Positions 43,034 through 52,322 of a stretch of 64,000 nucleotides of DNA are shown here, piece by piece. The translations under genes and the position numbers were made by a program. Numbering within the stretch: position 1 is the stretch's first letter; each line of letters begins with the position of its first letter. Origin of the DNA: Fidelibacterota bacterium. Lineage in GTDB: Bacteria > Fidelibacterota > UBA8477 > JABMPR01. The notes below the pieces were generated by a model. The model had not been told where the DNA came from. It worked only from the letters and a program-made list of their open reading frames with translations, and searched no databases. The stretch spans positions 124,001-188,000 of the forward strand of contig JAERTG010000082.1 in the NCBI GenBank assembly GCA_016845065.1, in the 5' to 3' direction.

Positions 43034-45307
43034 CTAAATTTCAGCACTTATTCCAATAGTAGGCAAGATTCCAAAACCTTGATTATCAGAAACCTCGCCT
43101 GTGTTCGGGTCAAAGATGGGTGCTGACGATGACTTACGATTGAAAACATTCTGAACATCAATATAAGTAATCAAACCCCAACCATTATTGGTCCAGCGTC
43201 TATCCAGGCGTACATCGAGGTTATGATTGGCATCCAGACGAAGGCTGTTATACGCTTCTGTGATTTGAGCTCCAGAATCATTTAGAGGTGTATAAGGTCG
43301 ACCAGAAGCATAGCGGCACTTGGTACTAAATTCCCATCTTTCATTAAATACGTATCCACCCCCCAGATTCAGTATCCAGGTTTGATCAAAACTTCCTGGT
43401 CTTTCGATACCATCCATAGCTTTAAACATGGATTGGTTATAGCTCATGCTCATAGTGCCATAACAGGGAATTTCAGACATCTTTTTCTGAATAAAAAATT
43501 CAATGCCGTGAGCCCAGCCAGTCCCTTCACTACTTAATGGATCGACTCCAAATGAAGCAAAACCTTCTGTTGAGCCACCAAAGCCAGCACCAGTATTCAC
43601 CATGACTAGATAATCTCGGGTTAGACTAACCGGATATTTGCTATATTGCTTTGTATATGTTTCCAGCATGACTTTTGTGTCAGAACGCCATAGATATTCC
43701 AAACCTAGTACAAGCTGATCAGCCTGAATAGGATCAAGATTGCGATTCCTTTCATTTGAAACCAGCCAGATAGTGCTTGGGTATTGATTGTATCTTCCTG
43801 CACTTGCTGAAAGAGAAATATCACCAGTTAACTTGTAGCTCAAGGAGAAGCGAGGTGAAAGTACTGGGGCTGCATCTATAAAACTTGAATGGTCTACACG
43901 CAAACCAGCAGAATAATTGAACCGGAAGAAGCGCTGTGAGAATTGTCCATACACTCCAGACTTGTAGCCAACCTGGGCATATTCCTCTTCTATGTTTAAA
44001 CTACCAATATCAGGGATATTATTTTGGTTGAGAACCAGATTCGAATAATAATTAACTCGGTTCAATTTTCCGCCTGTGCTAAAGCGCAATGATTTGGTCA
44101 ATTTAAGCGTCAGATCTGACTTTAGAGAAGTTTGTCGATCATAACTGGTGTTCTTGAAAATTGGTGTCAGGTCAGCATTTCTCTGAAGAAAATCATAGTC
44201 AACATTCACCTGGCTCAAACTGGCAGTAAAAATGCCTGAACTCATTAAGTGTCTGTAATTCATTCCTGCGACAAACTGCTGCTGGTCACTCCCTAGAATC
44301 TGACTATTCGCAGTGCGCTGTTCATTCGTTTCATTAAACCACTTCACATTGTTTAAAGCACCAATTCCTAGAAAGGAGATTTGATCAGTCTGATTCAGAT
44401 CAAAGGTGGCTTTAGTAAGGAAGTCCCAGTACTCCGGCACAAAGCCAAAACCCGCTGCTTTAAATAGAAAGTCTAGATAGCTACGACGTGCTGAAAATAC
44501 AAAGTTCCCATTGTGTGGTAAGGGACCTTCCAAATTAAAGCCAAACTGACTGGCAGAGATGGTAGTCTTTGAAGTTAGCTGATCACTGAGACCTTCACGC
44601 AACGAAATATCCAGAACAGAGCTAAGACGATCTCCATATTTTGCAGTGAAACCACCTGTAGAGAAGGAGGTCTCTTCCACAAAATCAAGATTCACATAGC
44701 TTTGAGGTCCACCACTGGCCCCCTGTGTTCCAAAGTGATTGATGTTTGGAACTTCTATGTTGTCAATGATATACAGATTTTCGCTTGGTGCTCCACCACG
44801 AACAATTAGATCGTTTCTACCACCATCAGCCTGGGCTACACCAGGTAGTATTGAAATTGCCCGTACAACATCTTCAAACCCACCGGGTAATCTTCTTATC
44901 TCCTCACTAGACTGCACCTGTGTGCTCAAGGGCGAATCTGGATTTTTTTTGAAGTATTCTGCAACCACAATGGCTGCATCAAGTTCGAGGATAGTTTCCT
45001 GTATCTCAATATTGACTACAGCAGGTCTATTAGATTTTACTACCACGTCACTAATGATTCTTGAAGTATAGCCAATAAAATCAACTCTTATGCGATAGGT
45101 ACCAACAGGCACAGACTGAATATAAAAATTGCCATCAACATCGGTTGCAGAGCCAAGATTCTCGTCTTCAACAACAATATTTGCACCAATTACTGGCTGC
45201 TGAGTGGTTTCATCTATGACCATGCCCTGGATGGTACTTCTCCCCTGGCCCATGAGGCCGGTTGTGCTTAACATCAGGATACTCATTGCTATGTATTTCA
45301 TTTTCAA
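43034..45307 (-). CDS. TonB-dependent outer-membrane receptor (substrate unknown)
   Basis: A 757-residue receptor: signal peptide, carboxypeptidase-regulatory-like domain (~25-105, GANIVVEDENLGSATDVDGNFYIQSVPVGTY), plug domain (~125-240, LPGGFEDVVRAISILPGVAQADGGRNDLIVRGGAPSENLYIIDNIEVP) and a 22-strand-type barrel ending in a strand and VLPTIGISAEI-like C-terminus. It has no CxxxM/HxM copper motif. The downstream CarH-like B12-binding regulator hints at a cobalamin-related substrate, but this is only context. The 165-bp upstream region holds AT-rich sequence and the element at 45402-45420. Confidence 0.87.
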   Translation of the reverse strand: MKMKYIAMSILMLSTTGLMGQGRSTIQGMVIDETTQQPVIGANIVVEDENLGSATDVDGNFYIQSVPVGTYRIRVDFIGYTSRIISDVVVKSNRPAVVNIEIQETILELDAAIVVAEYFKKNPDSPLSTQVQSSEEIRRLPGGFEDVVRAISILPGVAQADGGRNDLIVRGGAPSENLYIIDNIEVPNINHFGTQGASGGPQSYVNLDFVEETSFSTGGFTAKYGDRLSSVLDISLREGLSDQLTSKTTISASQFGFNLEGPLPHNGNFVFSARRSYLDFLFKAAGFGFVPEYWDFLTKATFDLNQTDQISFLGIGALNNVKWFNETNEQRTANSQILGSDQQQFVAGMNYRHLMSSGIFTASLSQVNVDYDFLQRNADLTPIFKNTSYDRQTSLKSDLTLKLTKSLRFSTGGKLNRVNYYSNLVLNQNNIPDIGSLNIEEEYAQVGYKSGVYGQFSQRFFRFNYSAGLRVDHSSFIDAAPVLSPRFSLSYKLTGDISLSASAGRYNQYPSTIWLVSNERNRNLDPIQADQLVLGLEYLWRSDTKVMLETYTKQYSKYPVSLTRDYLVMVNTGAGFGGSTEGFASFGVDPLSSEGTGWAHGIEFFIQKKMSEIPCYGTMSMSYNQSMFKAMDGIERPGSFDQTWILNLGGGYVFNERWEFSTKCRYASGRPYTPLNDSGAQITEAYNSLRLDANHNLDVRLDRRWTNNGWGLITYIDVQNVFNRKSSSAPIFDPNTGEVSDNQGFGILPTIGISAEI

Positions 45308-45401
45308 ACCTCAGGATTAATTGTCAATTCTGCCAATTGCTCTCTTCATTCATGACAAATATAGGTATGAATCATGTCAAAACAAGAAAAAATGAGCGTT
45401 T

Positions 45402-45420
45402 TGCGCGTTTTAAAAATTAA
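45402..45420 (+). repeat. TGCGCGTTTTAA element before the TonB receptor gene
   Basis: Counterpart of the element at 43006-43025; it sits about 95 bases upstream of the TonB receptor ATG, inside an A/T-rich stretch with repeated GCGTTTT. Confidence 0.3.
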
Positions 45421-45472
45421 CACAAAACTTTACCCATTCACAGAATATGTCAGGATTTATTAGTTATAGGGG

Positions 45473-46714
45473 TTAAGTACTTGCTGGCGCTTTAACCTTG
45501 TAAACAAAAACAAACAGTCCGAGAAGCACGAATCCTAGACTTAAAGAATAGAGGAAGGTTGTTCCCAGGGTTTCCACAATCAGGCCGGCTATGGAAATAT
45601 ATACAATGATAAATGGTGCTATGGCTGTATCAAGGGCTGCGTAGTAGAACTTTCGATCCCCTCTTTCCCCGGCGAATTCATAGACAAACACCATAAACGA
45701 GGACTGGCCGGCTCCAAAGCCCATACCGATAAAAATAAACACCAGATAAGCCATCCAGGGTTCAGAAGCCGCAATAGCAGTTACTGCAGCCAGAAAATGA
45801 CCAACGAAAAACCCGCTGATTGCAATTTTTCGACCAAACAGGTCTCCTAAATACCCAAACACTATATTGAAAATAGCTTGACCTACTACCAAAAAGAAAG
45901 TGAAGGTTCCTGCTGAGCTCAAGGGCAGATTAAAACGATCCTGAAGATCAACTCCGTAGAAAGCCAGAGGCATCATTGTGGCTGCGGCCAGGGATCTACT
46001 ATAGATATAATACCGGAAATTCTTATCATCCAAATAAATTGCTTTTAACCGACGCCACCATCTCTCAACTTTTTCTGTGGACACGGTAGGGAGGTGAATA
46101 ACTCGCATAAAAATAAAGAAGACATTTCCCACCAGAATAGCCGCTGTCATAATCAAAAAGGCAGTGCCAAAATTTTGGGGAAAGCTTAAGGTATCAATTG
46201 CCAATACTTCTTTAAGAACGTAGCCACCCAGCATTCCACATATGGCATTAACTGTAAAGGTAATTCCAAAGAATCGCCCGCGGCGTCCTGCAACGGTAAC
46301 CGAAGCCAGAAAATCAGCCCAAACAGGTACCAGAAAGCCTACCCCCAGCGACCAAATCACCCAAAGTATCAAATAAACCATTATTCCAGTTTGACCTACA
46401 AACTCAAACTGGTAGAAAGCCAAACCAATCAGGAAGGCGATGGGTGCCATCCCAAAATGGAGCCCAACATTCAATTTTTTTATATGAGGAGAATTACGAA
46501 ATAGCGTAGCGGAGAGTATTTGGGGGACAGCAACCAGCAAAATGAACCCTCCTGGAATCAGGCCTATCACAAATGCAGAAGCCCCAAGTTGAGCCAAAAA
46601 CATGGGGATGACGGAATTCATATTGTGAAAAGCCATGGCAAAACCCCACAAACCTTCACCAGCTGCATTAAGAATAGTATTGCGTGTATGGATTTTTTGT
46701 GAATTTGAACTCAT
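45473..46714 (-). CDS. Major facilitator superfamily transporter
   Basis: A 12-helix carrier of 413 residues from the ATG at 46714. The open frame to 46813 would run into the divergent transaldolase region and lacks a ribosome-binding site. MFS features: GASAFVIGLIPGGF in TM2, DFLASVTVAGRRGRFFGI (the loop 2-3 motif), and a second half with LGDLFGRKIAISGFFVGHF (loop 8-9). The substrate cannot be read. The gene is divergent from the transaldolase gene, with 120 bp between the starts. Confidence 0.83.
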   Translation of the reverse strand: MSSNSQKIHTRNTILNAAGEGLWGFAMAFHNMNSVIPMFLAQLGASAFVIGLIPGGFILLVAVPQILSATLFRNSPHIKKLNVGLHFGMAPIAFLIGLAFYQFEFVGQTGIMVYLILWVIWSLGVGFLVPVWADFLASVTVAGRRGRFFGITFTVNAICGMLGGYVLKEVLAIDTLSFPQNFGTAFLIMTAAILVGNVFFIFMRVIHLPTVSTEKVERWWRRLKAIYLDDKNFRYYIYSRSLAAATMMPLAFYGVDLQDRFNLPLSSAGTFTFFLVVGQAIFNIVFGYLGDLFGRKIAISGFFVGHFLAAVTAIAASEPWMAYLVFIFIGMGFGAGQSSFMVFVYEFAGERGDRKFYYAALDTAIAPFIIVYISIAGLIVETLGTTFLYSLSLGFVLLGLFVFVYKVKAPAST

Positions 46715-46834
46715 AACGCCTGGAATGTAATCCGTGACTGGCATCAAATAATATTTTGATTTGGCATCGTGATGGGAAAGATTGGGACACAACCAGGAGC
46801 AGAAGCAAAGCATAAAGAGGTAGATATAGGGTTT

Positions 46835-47476
46835 ATGTCAATTTTCATCGATTCAGCAAACATTAATGAGGCAAAAACAGCCCTAGGTCTAGGATGGGTT
46901 CAGGGCATAACAACCAACCCATTGCTTTTGGCCCAAGCTGATATGGAGCCTTCAGCTTTCTTCACAGAACTTCGAAAGTTTTGTGATGGACCCATCTTTT
47001 ATCAATTGACCTCAAACACCTTCGAATCATCCATAGCTGAAGCCCACAGAGTACTCGAACTACTTGAGAAACAACTGGTTGTTAAATTACCTCCTACTGA
47101 ATTGGGATTCAAGTTGTGCTCAGAATTATCCTCTCGGATACCTTGTTGCCCCACAGCCATTTACTCACCGGCTCAAGCACTTGTTGCCAGAGAATCTGGT
47201 GCACAATATCTGGCAGTTTATGTGAATAGAGCCACTCGACTCATGGGCGATGGATTAAAACTGGTTGAAGATATTGCAGCAGTCCTGGAAGAGAGTCAAA
47301 CCCAGTTGTTAGCTGCCAGCCTGAAATCAACAGATGAAGCTACGCTGGCTTTTTCTGCAGGTGCGCATCACCTTACTTTGCCATACTCCACAGTCAAGGA
47401 AATGTCAAATCATCCCCTAAGTGATGAGGCAATCAAACAATTTAACGAATCGGGAAGAGGGTTAGACCAAACCTAA
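46835..47476 (+). CDS. Transaldolase / fructose-6-phosphate aldolase-like enzyme
   Basis: From the ATG at 46835 (213 residues, the size of FSA/TalC-type enzymes): MSIFIDSANINEAKTAL, GITTNPLLLAQ, then the Schiff-base Lys in VVKLPPTELGFKLCSEL and ASLKSTDEA. The family N-terminus begins at this ATG; the frame upstream to 46769 is unsupported. It cleaves or transfers a dihydroxyacetone unit in the pentose-phosphate branch, or acts as a related aldolase. The C-terminal end overlaps the convergent phosphate acyltransferase gene by 15 bp. Confidence 0.85.
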   Translation: MSIFIDSANINEAKTALGLGWVQGITTNPLLLAQADMEPSAFFTELRKFCDGPIFYQLTSNTFESSIAEAHRVLELLEKQLVVKLPPTELGFKLCSELSSRIPCCPTAIYSPAQALVARESGAQYLAVYVNRATRLMGDGLKLVEDIAAVLEESQTQLLAASLKSTDEATLAFSAGAHHLTLPYSTVKEMSNHPLSDEAIKQFNESGRGLDQT

Positions 47477-48322
47477 CAGTATTGATCGATATTTGGTTTC
47501 TGCATCATCTGAACGACTTAATAGGATAACCGGCACACGAGCTCCGACGATTACTCCACCAACCTTACAGCCACCAAGAGCAGAGAGACCCTTCACGAGA
47601 TGATTTGCCGAGGTTGTACTGGGCATGAGAAAAACATCCACTTCACCTGCTATTTGCGAATCTAGCCCCTTTTTAATTGCAGCTTCTTTGGATAGCGCGA
47701 CATCAGGAGCAATTGGACCTTCAATCGAAACCGTTTTTGATAGTGCTTCAACTACCTGTTGGGCTATGACTGTCTCAGGTATTTTTTCACTCACTGTTTC
47801 AACCAGGGTCATCATGCCAAAATGGGGGTGCTCCATACCCAGCAACTCGAGATATTGCTTGATGTTCACCACCATTTGTTGATAAACATTTTCATCGAGA
47901 TGAAGATTAATTCCCCCGTCACTTATGAAGAGCAATTTGTGATAATGTGGTGACTCAACGACTGCGATATGGTTTAACAGTTCACCTTGTCGAAGACCAG
48001 TATCACGATCCAGAATCGCACGAAGTAATTCTCCTGTCTGGATTTTTCCCTTCATCAGCAAGTCAGCTTTATCAGCATGGATATGCTTTATCGCATCGAC
48101 TGCTGGGTTATGGCTATCCACGATTTCAAAGTTGGAGCGACCAGAAGGAATAAGAGACTCAATTTTACCAGCATTCCCGAATAGGACGAAATGGGCTAGT
48201 CCTTCTTCCTGAGCTCTGTCGGCTGCATTGATGAGAACAGGATCTTCAGCAGCAACCAGGGCTACTCGTTTAGGTTTAGCATTGCTTACGAATTGATGCA
48301 GCTCTTTAAAACTAGATATCAT
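47462..48322 (-). CDS. Phosphate acetyl/butyryltransferase family enzyme
   Basis: A 286-residue PTA_PTB-type acyltransferase that moves an acyl group between CoA and phosphate. Visible are VALVAAEDPVLINAADRA at the N-terminus, KADLLMKGKIQTGELLRAILD, HIAVVESPHYHKLLFISDGGINLHLD, GPIAPDVALSKEAAIKKGLDSQIAGEVDVFLMP and the C-terminal GVIVGARVPVILLSRSDDAETKYRSI. The length and the sequence SDGGIN are closer to butyryl- than to acetyl-transferases. No kinase partner (buk/ack) is adjacent. It lies behind a terminator. Confidence 0.87.
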   Translation of the reverse strand: MISSFKELHQFVSNAKPKRVALVAAEDPVLINAADRAQEEGLAHFVLFGNAGKIESLIPSGRSNFEIVDSHNPAVDAIKHIHADKADLLMKGKIQTGELLRAILDRDTGLRQGELLNHIAVVESPHYHKLLFISDGGINLHLDENVYQQMVVNIKQYLELLGMEHPHFGMMTLVETVSEKIPETVIAQQVVEALSKTVSIEGPIAPDVALSKEAAIKKGLDSQIAGEVDVFLMPSTTSANHLVKGLSALGGCKVGGVIVGARVPVILLSRSDDAETKYRSILLGLV

Positions 48323-48341
48323 TTCTCATCCTGAAAATTAA

Positions 48342-48383
48342 CAAAAAGAGCCGAAGACTTCGGTAAATTTAGTCATCGGCTCT
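48342..48383 (-). terminator. Rho-independent terminator after the outer-membrane barrel gene
   Basis: On the minus strand AGAGCCGA (48383-48376) pairs with TCGGCTCT (48354-48347) over 8 bp around a 21-base loop and is followed by five T. It ends the CPBP-crcB-DUF190-barrel transcript. Confidence 0.8.
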
Positions 48384-48424
48384 CTTCTGGACGCTGAACG
48401 TTGTAAAACGTCGATTAACTATTT

Positions 48425-49018
48425 CTAATCACTAAGAAATGATCTGATTCCAAATTTAACCAATAACTCCTGAGTATCGATATCATCAACATCAGTACCC
48501 TTTTCAAAGTTGTACTCAGCTTCTACAGTAAGACCAACATTCTTTGCCAGATTTAAAAGAAGACCTGCACTGGCAACTAGACCCAGCTCAGATTCATCTC
48601 TATACACTTCATCATCATTGTATAGGGTTTTATTTACGAGATAGTTAGCTCCACCTTTGACAAAGGGAGTTAACTCACTTTTCTTGCCACCAAAAAAGAA
48701 ATAGACCCTCGGGCCCAATGACATTGTAACGCCTTCCATAACATCTGGATCATCTTCGTCACCACTCTCTTGCATGGATTTTACGTACCCCAGATCAATA
48801 CCAGCAGCAAACTGCGGGAACAGGAATAGTGCAAGGTCTGTATTTATGCCCCATACAGAGGCGCGCAAATCCTGACTCAGGTCAGTCTGGTAGGTTCCAG
48901 ATCCGGAAATCATAATGGTGCCAGATGCCCTTGATGTGGAGTAGGAGCTCTGCCCATAGGCAAGATTGAGCATCCCGAAGATTCCCAAAGCAACAAGTAG
49001 TGTCATTAATTTTTTCAT
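48425..49018 (-). CDS. Small outer-membrane beta-barrel protein
   Basis: From the ATG at 49018 (CTAAAGGAG just before it) a 197-residue protein with signal peptide ending NLAYGQ. The mature part is a series of amphipathic strands (GTIMISGSGTYQTDL, FAAGIDLGYVKSM, VTMSLGPRVYFFFGG, LTPFVKGGANYLV, LGLVASAGLLLNL, VGLTVEAEYNFEKG, LLVKFGIRSFLSD). This is the OmpW/OMP_b-brl type of about eight strands with a C-terminal strand ending in an aromatic. It is the last gene of the CPBP-crcB-DUF190 run; a shared function is not evident. Confidence 0.8.
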   Translation of the reverse strand: MKKLMTLLVALGIFGMLNLAYGQSSYSTSRASGTIMISGSGTYQTDLSQDLRASVWGINTDLALFLFPQFAAGIDLGYVKSMQESGDEDDPDVMEGVTMSLGPRVYFFFGGKKSELTPFVKGGANYLVNKTLYNDDEVYRDESELGLVASAGLLLNLAKNVGLTVEAEYNFEKGTDVDDIDTQELLVKFGIRSFLSD

Positions 49019-49038
49019 GTTTATCTCCTTTAGATTAA

Positions 49039-50229
49039 TCACTTTTTAAAAAGCGATGAAAAATAGTTCTTTATTTCATCGTCACTGTGATTCTTGTCAT
49101 CTTCATCAGTTTTGATTGGATCTTCTTCGTCGACTGACTTTTTATAATTCTTCAGAGGGTTATCATCCTGCCCATTGTCGCCACCATCTTTTTCATCCGT
49201 GCTTGCTTTTTTAAGAACCTCATCAAAGCTATTAGCAAACTCTTCGTTGTCCAGATCGTTAAGCGCTTCTTCTATATCCTCTGGTTGGGGTTTGGAAAAC
49301 TCACTATCCTCCAATGTCTCTGCCTGGAACTGATCTTGAGTATCACCAAAATTGTCATCCGGGATAGCATGATCATCGTCCTGTGTTGCACTCAGATCTG
49401 CAAGTTGTAATACTGGCTTCTCCTCTTCGCCATCTTCATCTTCCTCGTCAATAAATGAGTCAGCCACTGGCTCAGGGCTATCACCCTCATCACCATCCAA
49501 AGTTTGTTCATCATCACTAAAATGAAAATCTGGACCCGCTGTCTCGTCATTCGTTTGCTGGTAATCAGGGGTCTCAGTGGTTACATCCTCAGGGTTTTCG
49601 TGTGGCGCAGCTTCCAATGGTTCTGAAGTGTCTGCTTCATCAAAGGAGGGGATTTCAACCTGAGGTTCTGCTGCTTTAACAATTACCTCCTCTATCCTTT
49701 CACCCTCGTCTGGCATTTTGAAGGCTTCATCCTGAGCTTCTGCGTCGGATGTAGCGGCGTCGCTTTCATCCTCATCCAAGGTAAATGCCTGGTTTTGTGG
49801 TTGAGAGTCAGGGGTGGCTGTCTTCTCAATATCTTCTTCAAATATTTGTGACTGATCCTCGTTCCCCTCGTCCTTAATTTCATCAGAGGTCTCTTCAGGA
49901 GAGTTGAATTTAGTAATTCGGACGTCTGTTCTGGTGAGAAGACCTTCCTTAATCATGGGCTGGATTCGTTCGATATATCTCTCAATTCGATTTACCCGAC
50001 CCTGAAACTCTAATACCACGGGGAGATTTTCAGAGGATCGCAGGATCTTTAGCTTGGTTGATTCATCTTGAGCTCCAAAGAAGCCTTTATCACCTATTGT
50101 GACAGTTCCCCCTGATAACCGACTATTGAAGGCAATCTCCAGAAGTAGCTCATATAGGACTATCCCTTCATACTTATCATTTTTACTGATAAAGATGCAG
50201 AGTTTTTGACCTAAGTAATCGTCTTGCAT
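49039..50229 (-). CDS. DUF190 protein with a ~290-residue acidic low-complexity tail
   Basis: Residues 1-105 match DUF190 (LGQKLCIFISKNDKYEGIVLYELLLEIAFNSRLSGGTVTIG, then LPVVLEFQGRVNRIERYIERIQPMIKEGLLTRTDVRI), a PII-like ferredoxin fold. DUF190 genes commonly accompany crcB fluoride channels, and crcB lies 18 bp upstream here. Unlike the ~110-residue norm, the protein continues to 396 residues with an Asp/Glu-rich, probably disordered tail. It ends in a short basic-aromatic motif (IKNYFSSLFKK). Function of the tail is unknown; a regulatory link to fluoride export is inferred from context. Confidence 0.85.
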   Translation of the reverse strand: MQDDYLGQKLCIFISKNDKYEGIVLYELLLEIAFNSRLSGGTVTIGDKGFFGAQDESTKLKILRSSENLPVVLEFQGRVNRIERYIERIQPMIKEGLLTRTDVRITKFNSPEETSDEIKDEGNEDQSQIFEEDIEKTATPDSQPQNQAFTLDEDESDAATSDAEAQDEAFKMPDEGERIEEVIVKAAEPQVEIPSFDEADTSEPLEAAPHENPEDVTTETPDYQQTNDETAGPDFHFSDDEQTLDGDEGDSPEPVADSFIDEEDEDGEEEKPVLQLADLSATQDDDHAIPDDNFGDTQDQFQAETLEDSEFSKPQPEDIEEALNDLDNEEFANSFDEVLKKASTDEKDGGDNGQDDNPLKNYKKSVDEEDPIKTDEDDKNHSDDEIKNYFSSLFKK

Positions 50230-50247
50230 AAAATCATCCAGTTTTGA

Positions 50248-50628
50248 TCACCACAATTTAGCCATGCTAACCCCAGCCCAAACAGCAATAAGTGTCCCCA
50301 TAACATTAGTTAGAATATTTAATCCAGCAAACATCCATTCCCCATCTCGAGCAAGATGAAGTGTCTCAAGCGAAAAGGTTGAATAGGTAGTAAATGCCCC
50401 CAGTATGCCAACAAACAAAAACATCCTCATTTCCTGACTTACAATCATCTTTTCTATAAAAAGGGTGGCTAACAGACCCAAAATAAAACTTCCCAAAATG
50501 TTTACTGATAGAGTCCCAAAAGGAAATCGATCACCCAGGCGTTGAGCAAGTCCACTGAGCCATAATCGTCCAATGGCTCCTATGAACCCCCCTGACCCAA
50601 CAGCCAGAATTTTACTAATGTCTAACAT
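50248..50628 (-). CDS. crcB: Fluoride ion channel CrcB/Fluc
   Basis: A dual-topology fluoride exporter of ~126 residues with four helices. Signature sequences: GGFIGAIGRLWLSG, FPFGTLSVNILGSFILGLL (the pore Asn) and GILGAFTTYSTFSLET (the Phe box and Ser/Thr track). The ATG at 50628 is used, which is two bases before the CPBP stop in the coupled arrangement; an in-frame ATG at 50646 is the alternative. DUF190 follows. I see no fluoride riboswitch in the upstream sequence. Confidence 0.9.
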   Translation of the reverse strand: MLDISKILAVGSGGFIGAIGRLWLSGLAQRLGDRFPFGTLSVNILGSFILGLLATLFIEKMIVSQEMRMFLFVGILGAFTTYSTFSLETLHLARDGEWMFAGLNILTNVMGTLIAVWAGVSMAKLW

Positions 50629-50629
50629 T

Positions 50630-51436
50630 CTATTGGTCCACTTCATGAGGCTGCGGAATCAAGTAAACTCCATCGCATACCGCAGTTTTCATACTTCTAA
50701 AATATATCCAGCCCACAATAAATAGGACGGTGGAAACTATGATCCAGATCCATCCCAGATCAGCCAGTGTAGATGTCCCTTCATCCATGCTCATAAATAA
50801 TCCTGAGAAAGCTGAAAAATTAAACAGTGCATGGGTAAGCATGGGAATGAGAATATTACCAGTCTTAGTCATCAACCATGCCAGTAGGAGTCCCAGAGCA
50901 ATAAGTTCCACCATTGCTGGGAAGTAGAAAAGATAGCCCACATGGAAGAGGGCAAATATTATAGTTGGGATAACCATGGCAGGTACCACTGATCCATAAT
51001 GATAAAACAAACTTTGTTGAAGGAGGCCTCGAAATAAAAATTCTTCGACAAATGGAGCTACTATGACAGCTGCAGAAATCAGGATCACATTGGCTAGAAG
51101 ACCACCATCAAAAAGCGTTTCATCCATTTGCTGGAGAAACTCAGGTAGGGGGAAATAAGGTAAAATGATCACCTCGAAAACGGAAACCAAACCAATCACA
51201 CCAGCAACGAGCAAAACCGACATGGCCACGGTGACAAGTGAGACCTTTTGGAGGGGTAGTACATCAATAAGGGCGACTTTACGCTGACTTAAAATGAAAA
51301 GTGGGGGAACAAGTATTGCCACTTCACCGAGAAACATGATGATGCGATCTAAGAGGGCTGTGTTTTCCATTCCAGATATCATACTCTGGAGGCTGAGCCC
51401 TACAAACAAACCAATAAACATGCTTGAGGCCACCAT
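50630..51436 (-). CDS. CPBP (CAAX-like) intramembrane metalloprotease
   Basis: Motif 1 is APFVEEFLFRGLLQQ (EExxxR, with Glu-Glu) and motif 2 FALFHVG, followed by MLTHALFNFSAF (motif 3 HxxxN). All are catalytic in the family, embedded in eight hydrophobic helices. Possible roles are protein maturation or immunity-like functions. The frame extends to a TTG at 51526 that falls inside the T-run of the rplI terminator, so I use the ATG at 51436. The gene heads a four-gene set with crcB and DUF190; the link is positional only. Confidence 0.82.
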   Translation of the reverse strand: MVASSMFIGLFVGLSLQSMISGMENTALLDRIIMFLGEVAILVPPLFILSQRKVALIDVLPLQKVSLVTVAMSVLLVAGVIGLVSVFEVIILPYFPLPEFLQQMDETLFDGGLLANVILISAAVIVAPFVEEFLFRGLLQQSLFYHYGSVVPAMVIPTIIFALFHVGYLFYFPAMVELIALGLLLAWLMTKTGNILIPMLTHALFNFSAFSGLFMSMDEGTSTLADLGWIWIIVSTVLFIVGWIYFRSMKTAVCDGVYLIPQPHEVDQ

Positions 51437-51520
51437 GAGATAAACTTCTCGGGTACTAAATATATGAAAGGAGAATCGTTTCAATTGATTTCGTCTTTTA
51501 TTTCGATTCCTGGATTCTAC

Positions 51521-51574
51521 AAACAAGAACGGGGCGAAAATGAGAGTTGGTACACAACAATCACTTTCACCCCG
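51521..51574 (-). terminator. Terminator at the end of the rpsF-rpsR-rplI operon
   Basis: Fourteen-base arms (51561-51574 and 51530-51543) pair with two mismatches around a 17-base loop. On the minus strand they are followed by TTCTTGTTT. It lies 24 bases after the rplI stop. Confidence 0.75.
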
Positions 51575-51597
51575 TCAAATACAGTCAGGGAGTCAGC

Positions 51598-52041
51598 TTA
51601 TTCTTTGATAACCCAGACTTTGACTTCGGCTTTGATATCTGTAGCAACCTTTATTGGCACATTGTAGATGCCCAATGCCTTGAGGGGTTCCTCAAGCAGG
51701 ATGTCGCGTTTGTCAATTTCATAACCTTTGCCTGCTAGAAGTTCTGCGATGTCTGCAGCAGTAACAGCACCAAAAACCTTATCTTCCTCACCCACCTTCA
51801 CTGAAGTTTCCAGAGAAAGGTTACCAAGCTTGGCAGCCAGCTGCTCAGCTTGTGCAGTAGCACGAGCATTGCGATTATCCTTCAGTTTCTTCTCCTCTTC
51901 GAATACACGAGAGAAACTTCGGGTAGCTGGATAAGCCAGTTTTTGTGGAATCAGATAATTACGGGCAAAACCATCTTTTACGTTGACGGTTTCGCCGGCA
52001 AGACCTAAGGAATCGATATCTTCTCGTAGAATAATTTTCAT
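51598..52041 (-). CDS. rplI: 50S ribosomal protein L9
   Basis: Binds 23S rRNA near the L1 stalk. The N-terminal L9 domain is canonical (MKIILREDIDSLGLAGETVNVKDGFARNYLIPQKLAYPAT), followed by the long connecting helix (FEEEKKLKDNRNARATAQAEQLAAKL) and the C-terminal domain (FGAVTAADIAELL ... IKVATDIKAEVKVWVIKE). At 147 residues it is the standard length. It is last in the rpsF-rpsR-rplI group and is followed by a terminator. Confidence 0.96.
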   Translation of the reverse strand: MKIILREDIDSLGLAGETVNVKDGFARNYLIPQKLAYPATRSFSRVFEEEKKLKDNRNARATAQAEQLAAKLGNLSLETSVKVGEEDKVFGAVTAADIAELLAGKGYEIDKRDILLEEPLKALGIYNVPIKVATDIKAEVKVWVIKE

Positions 52042-52057
52042 GATCAGATCCTCTCTC

Positions 52058-52291
52058 TTAGGCGTTCTTTACGTCATTGGTATATGGCAATAAAGCAATA
52101 TTCCGCGCACGCTTGATAGCAGTTACCAATCCTCTCTGATGCAGTGAGCAAGTACCTGTAATACGACGAGGTAAAATTTTGCCTTGCTCTGTCACAAAGC
52201 GACGTAGCATAGAGGGGTTCTTATAATCAATTTCCATTTTCTTGTTTTCACAGAATTTGCAAATCTTTTTTCTATAGGTGAACATTTTCAT
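52058..52291 (-). CDS. rpsR: 30S ribosomal protein S18
   Basis: A 77-residue basic protein: [64 protein letters not shown], the complete S18 signature. The CxxC of the N-terminus plus the Cys of TGTCSLHQ make it a Cys-containing S18, which can bind zinc. It lies 16 bp before rplI. An in-frame ATG at 52285 is an equally good start. Confidence 0.95.
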   Translation of the reverse strand: MKMFTYRKKICKFCENKKMEIDYKNPSMLRRFVTEQGKILPRRITGTCSLHQRGLVTAIKRARNIALLPYTNDVKNA

Positions 52292-52322
52292 ATAGAATAC
52301 TCTCTTTCTCTAATCCGGCCGA

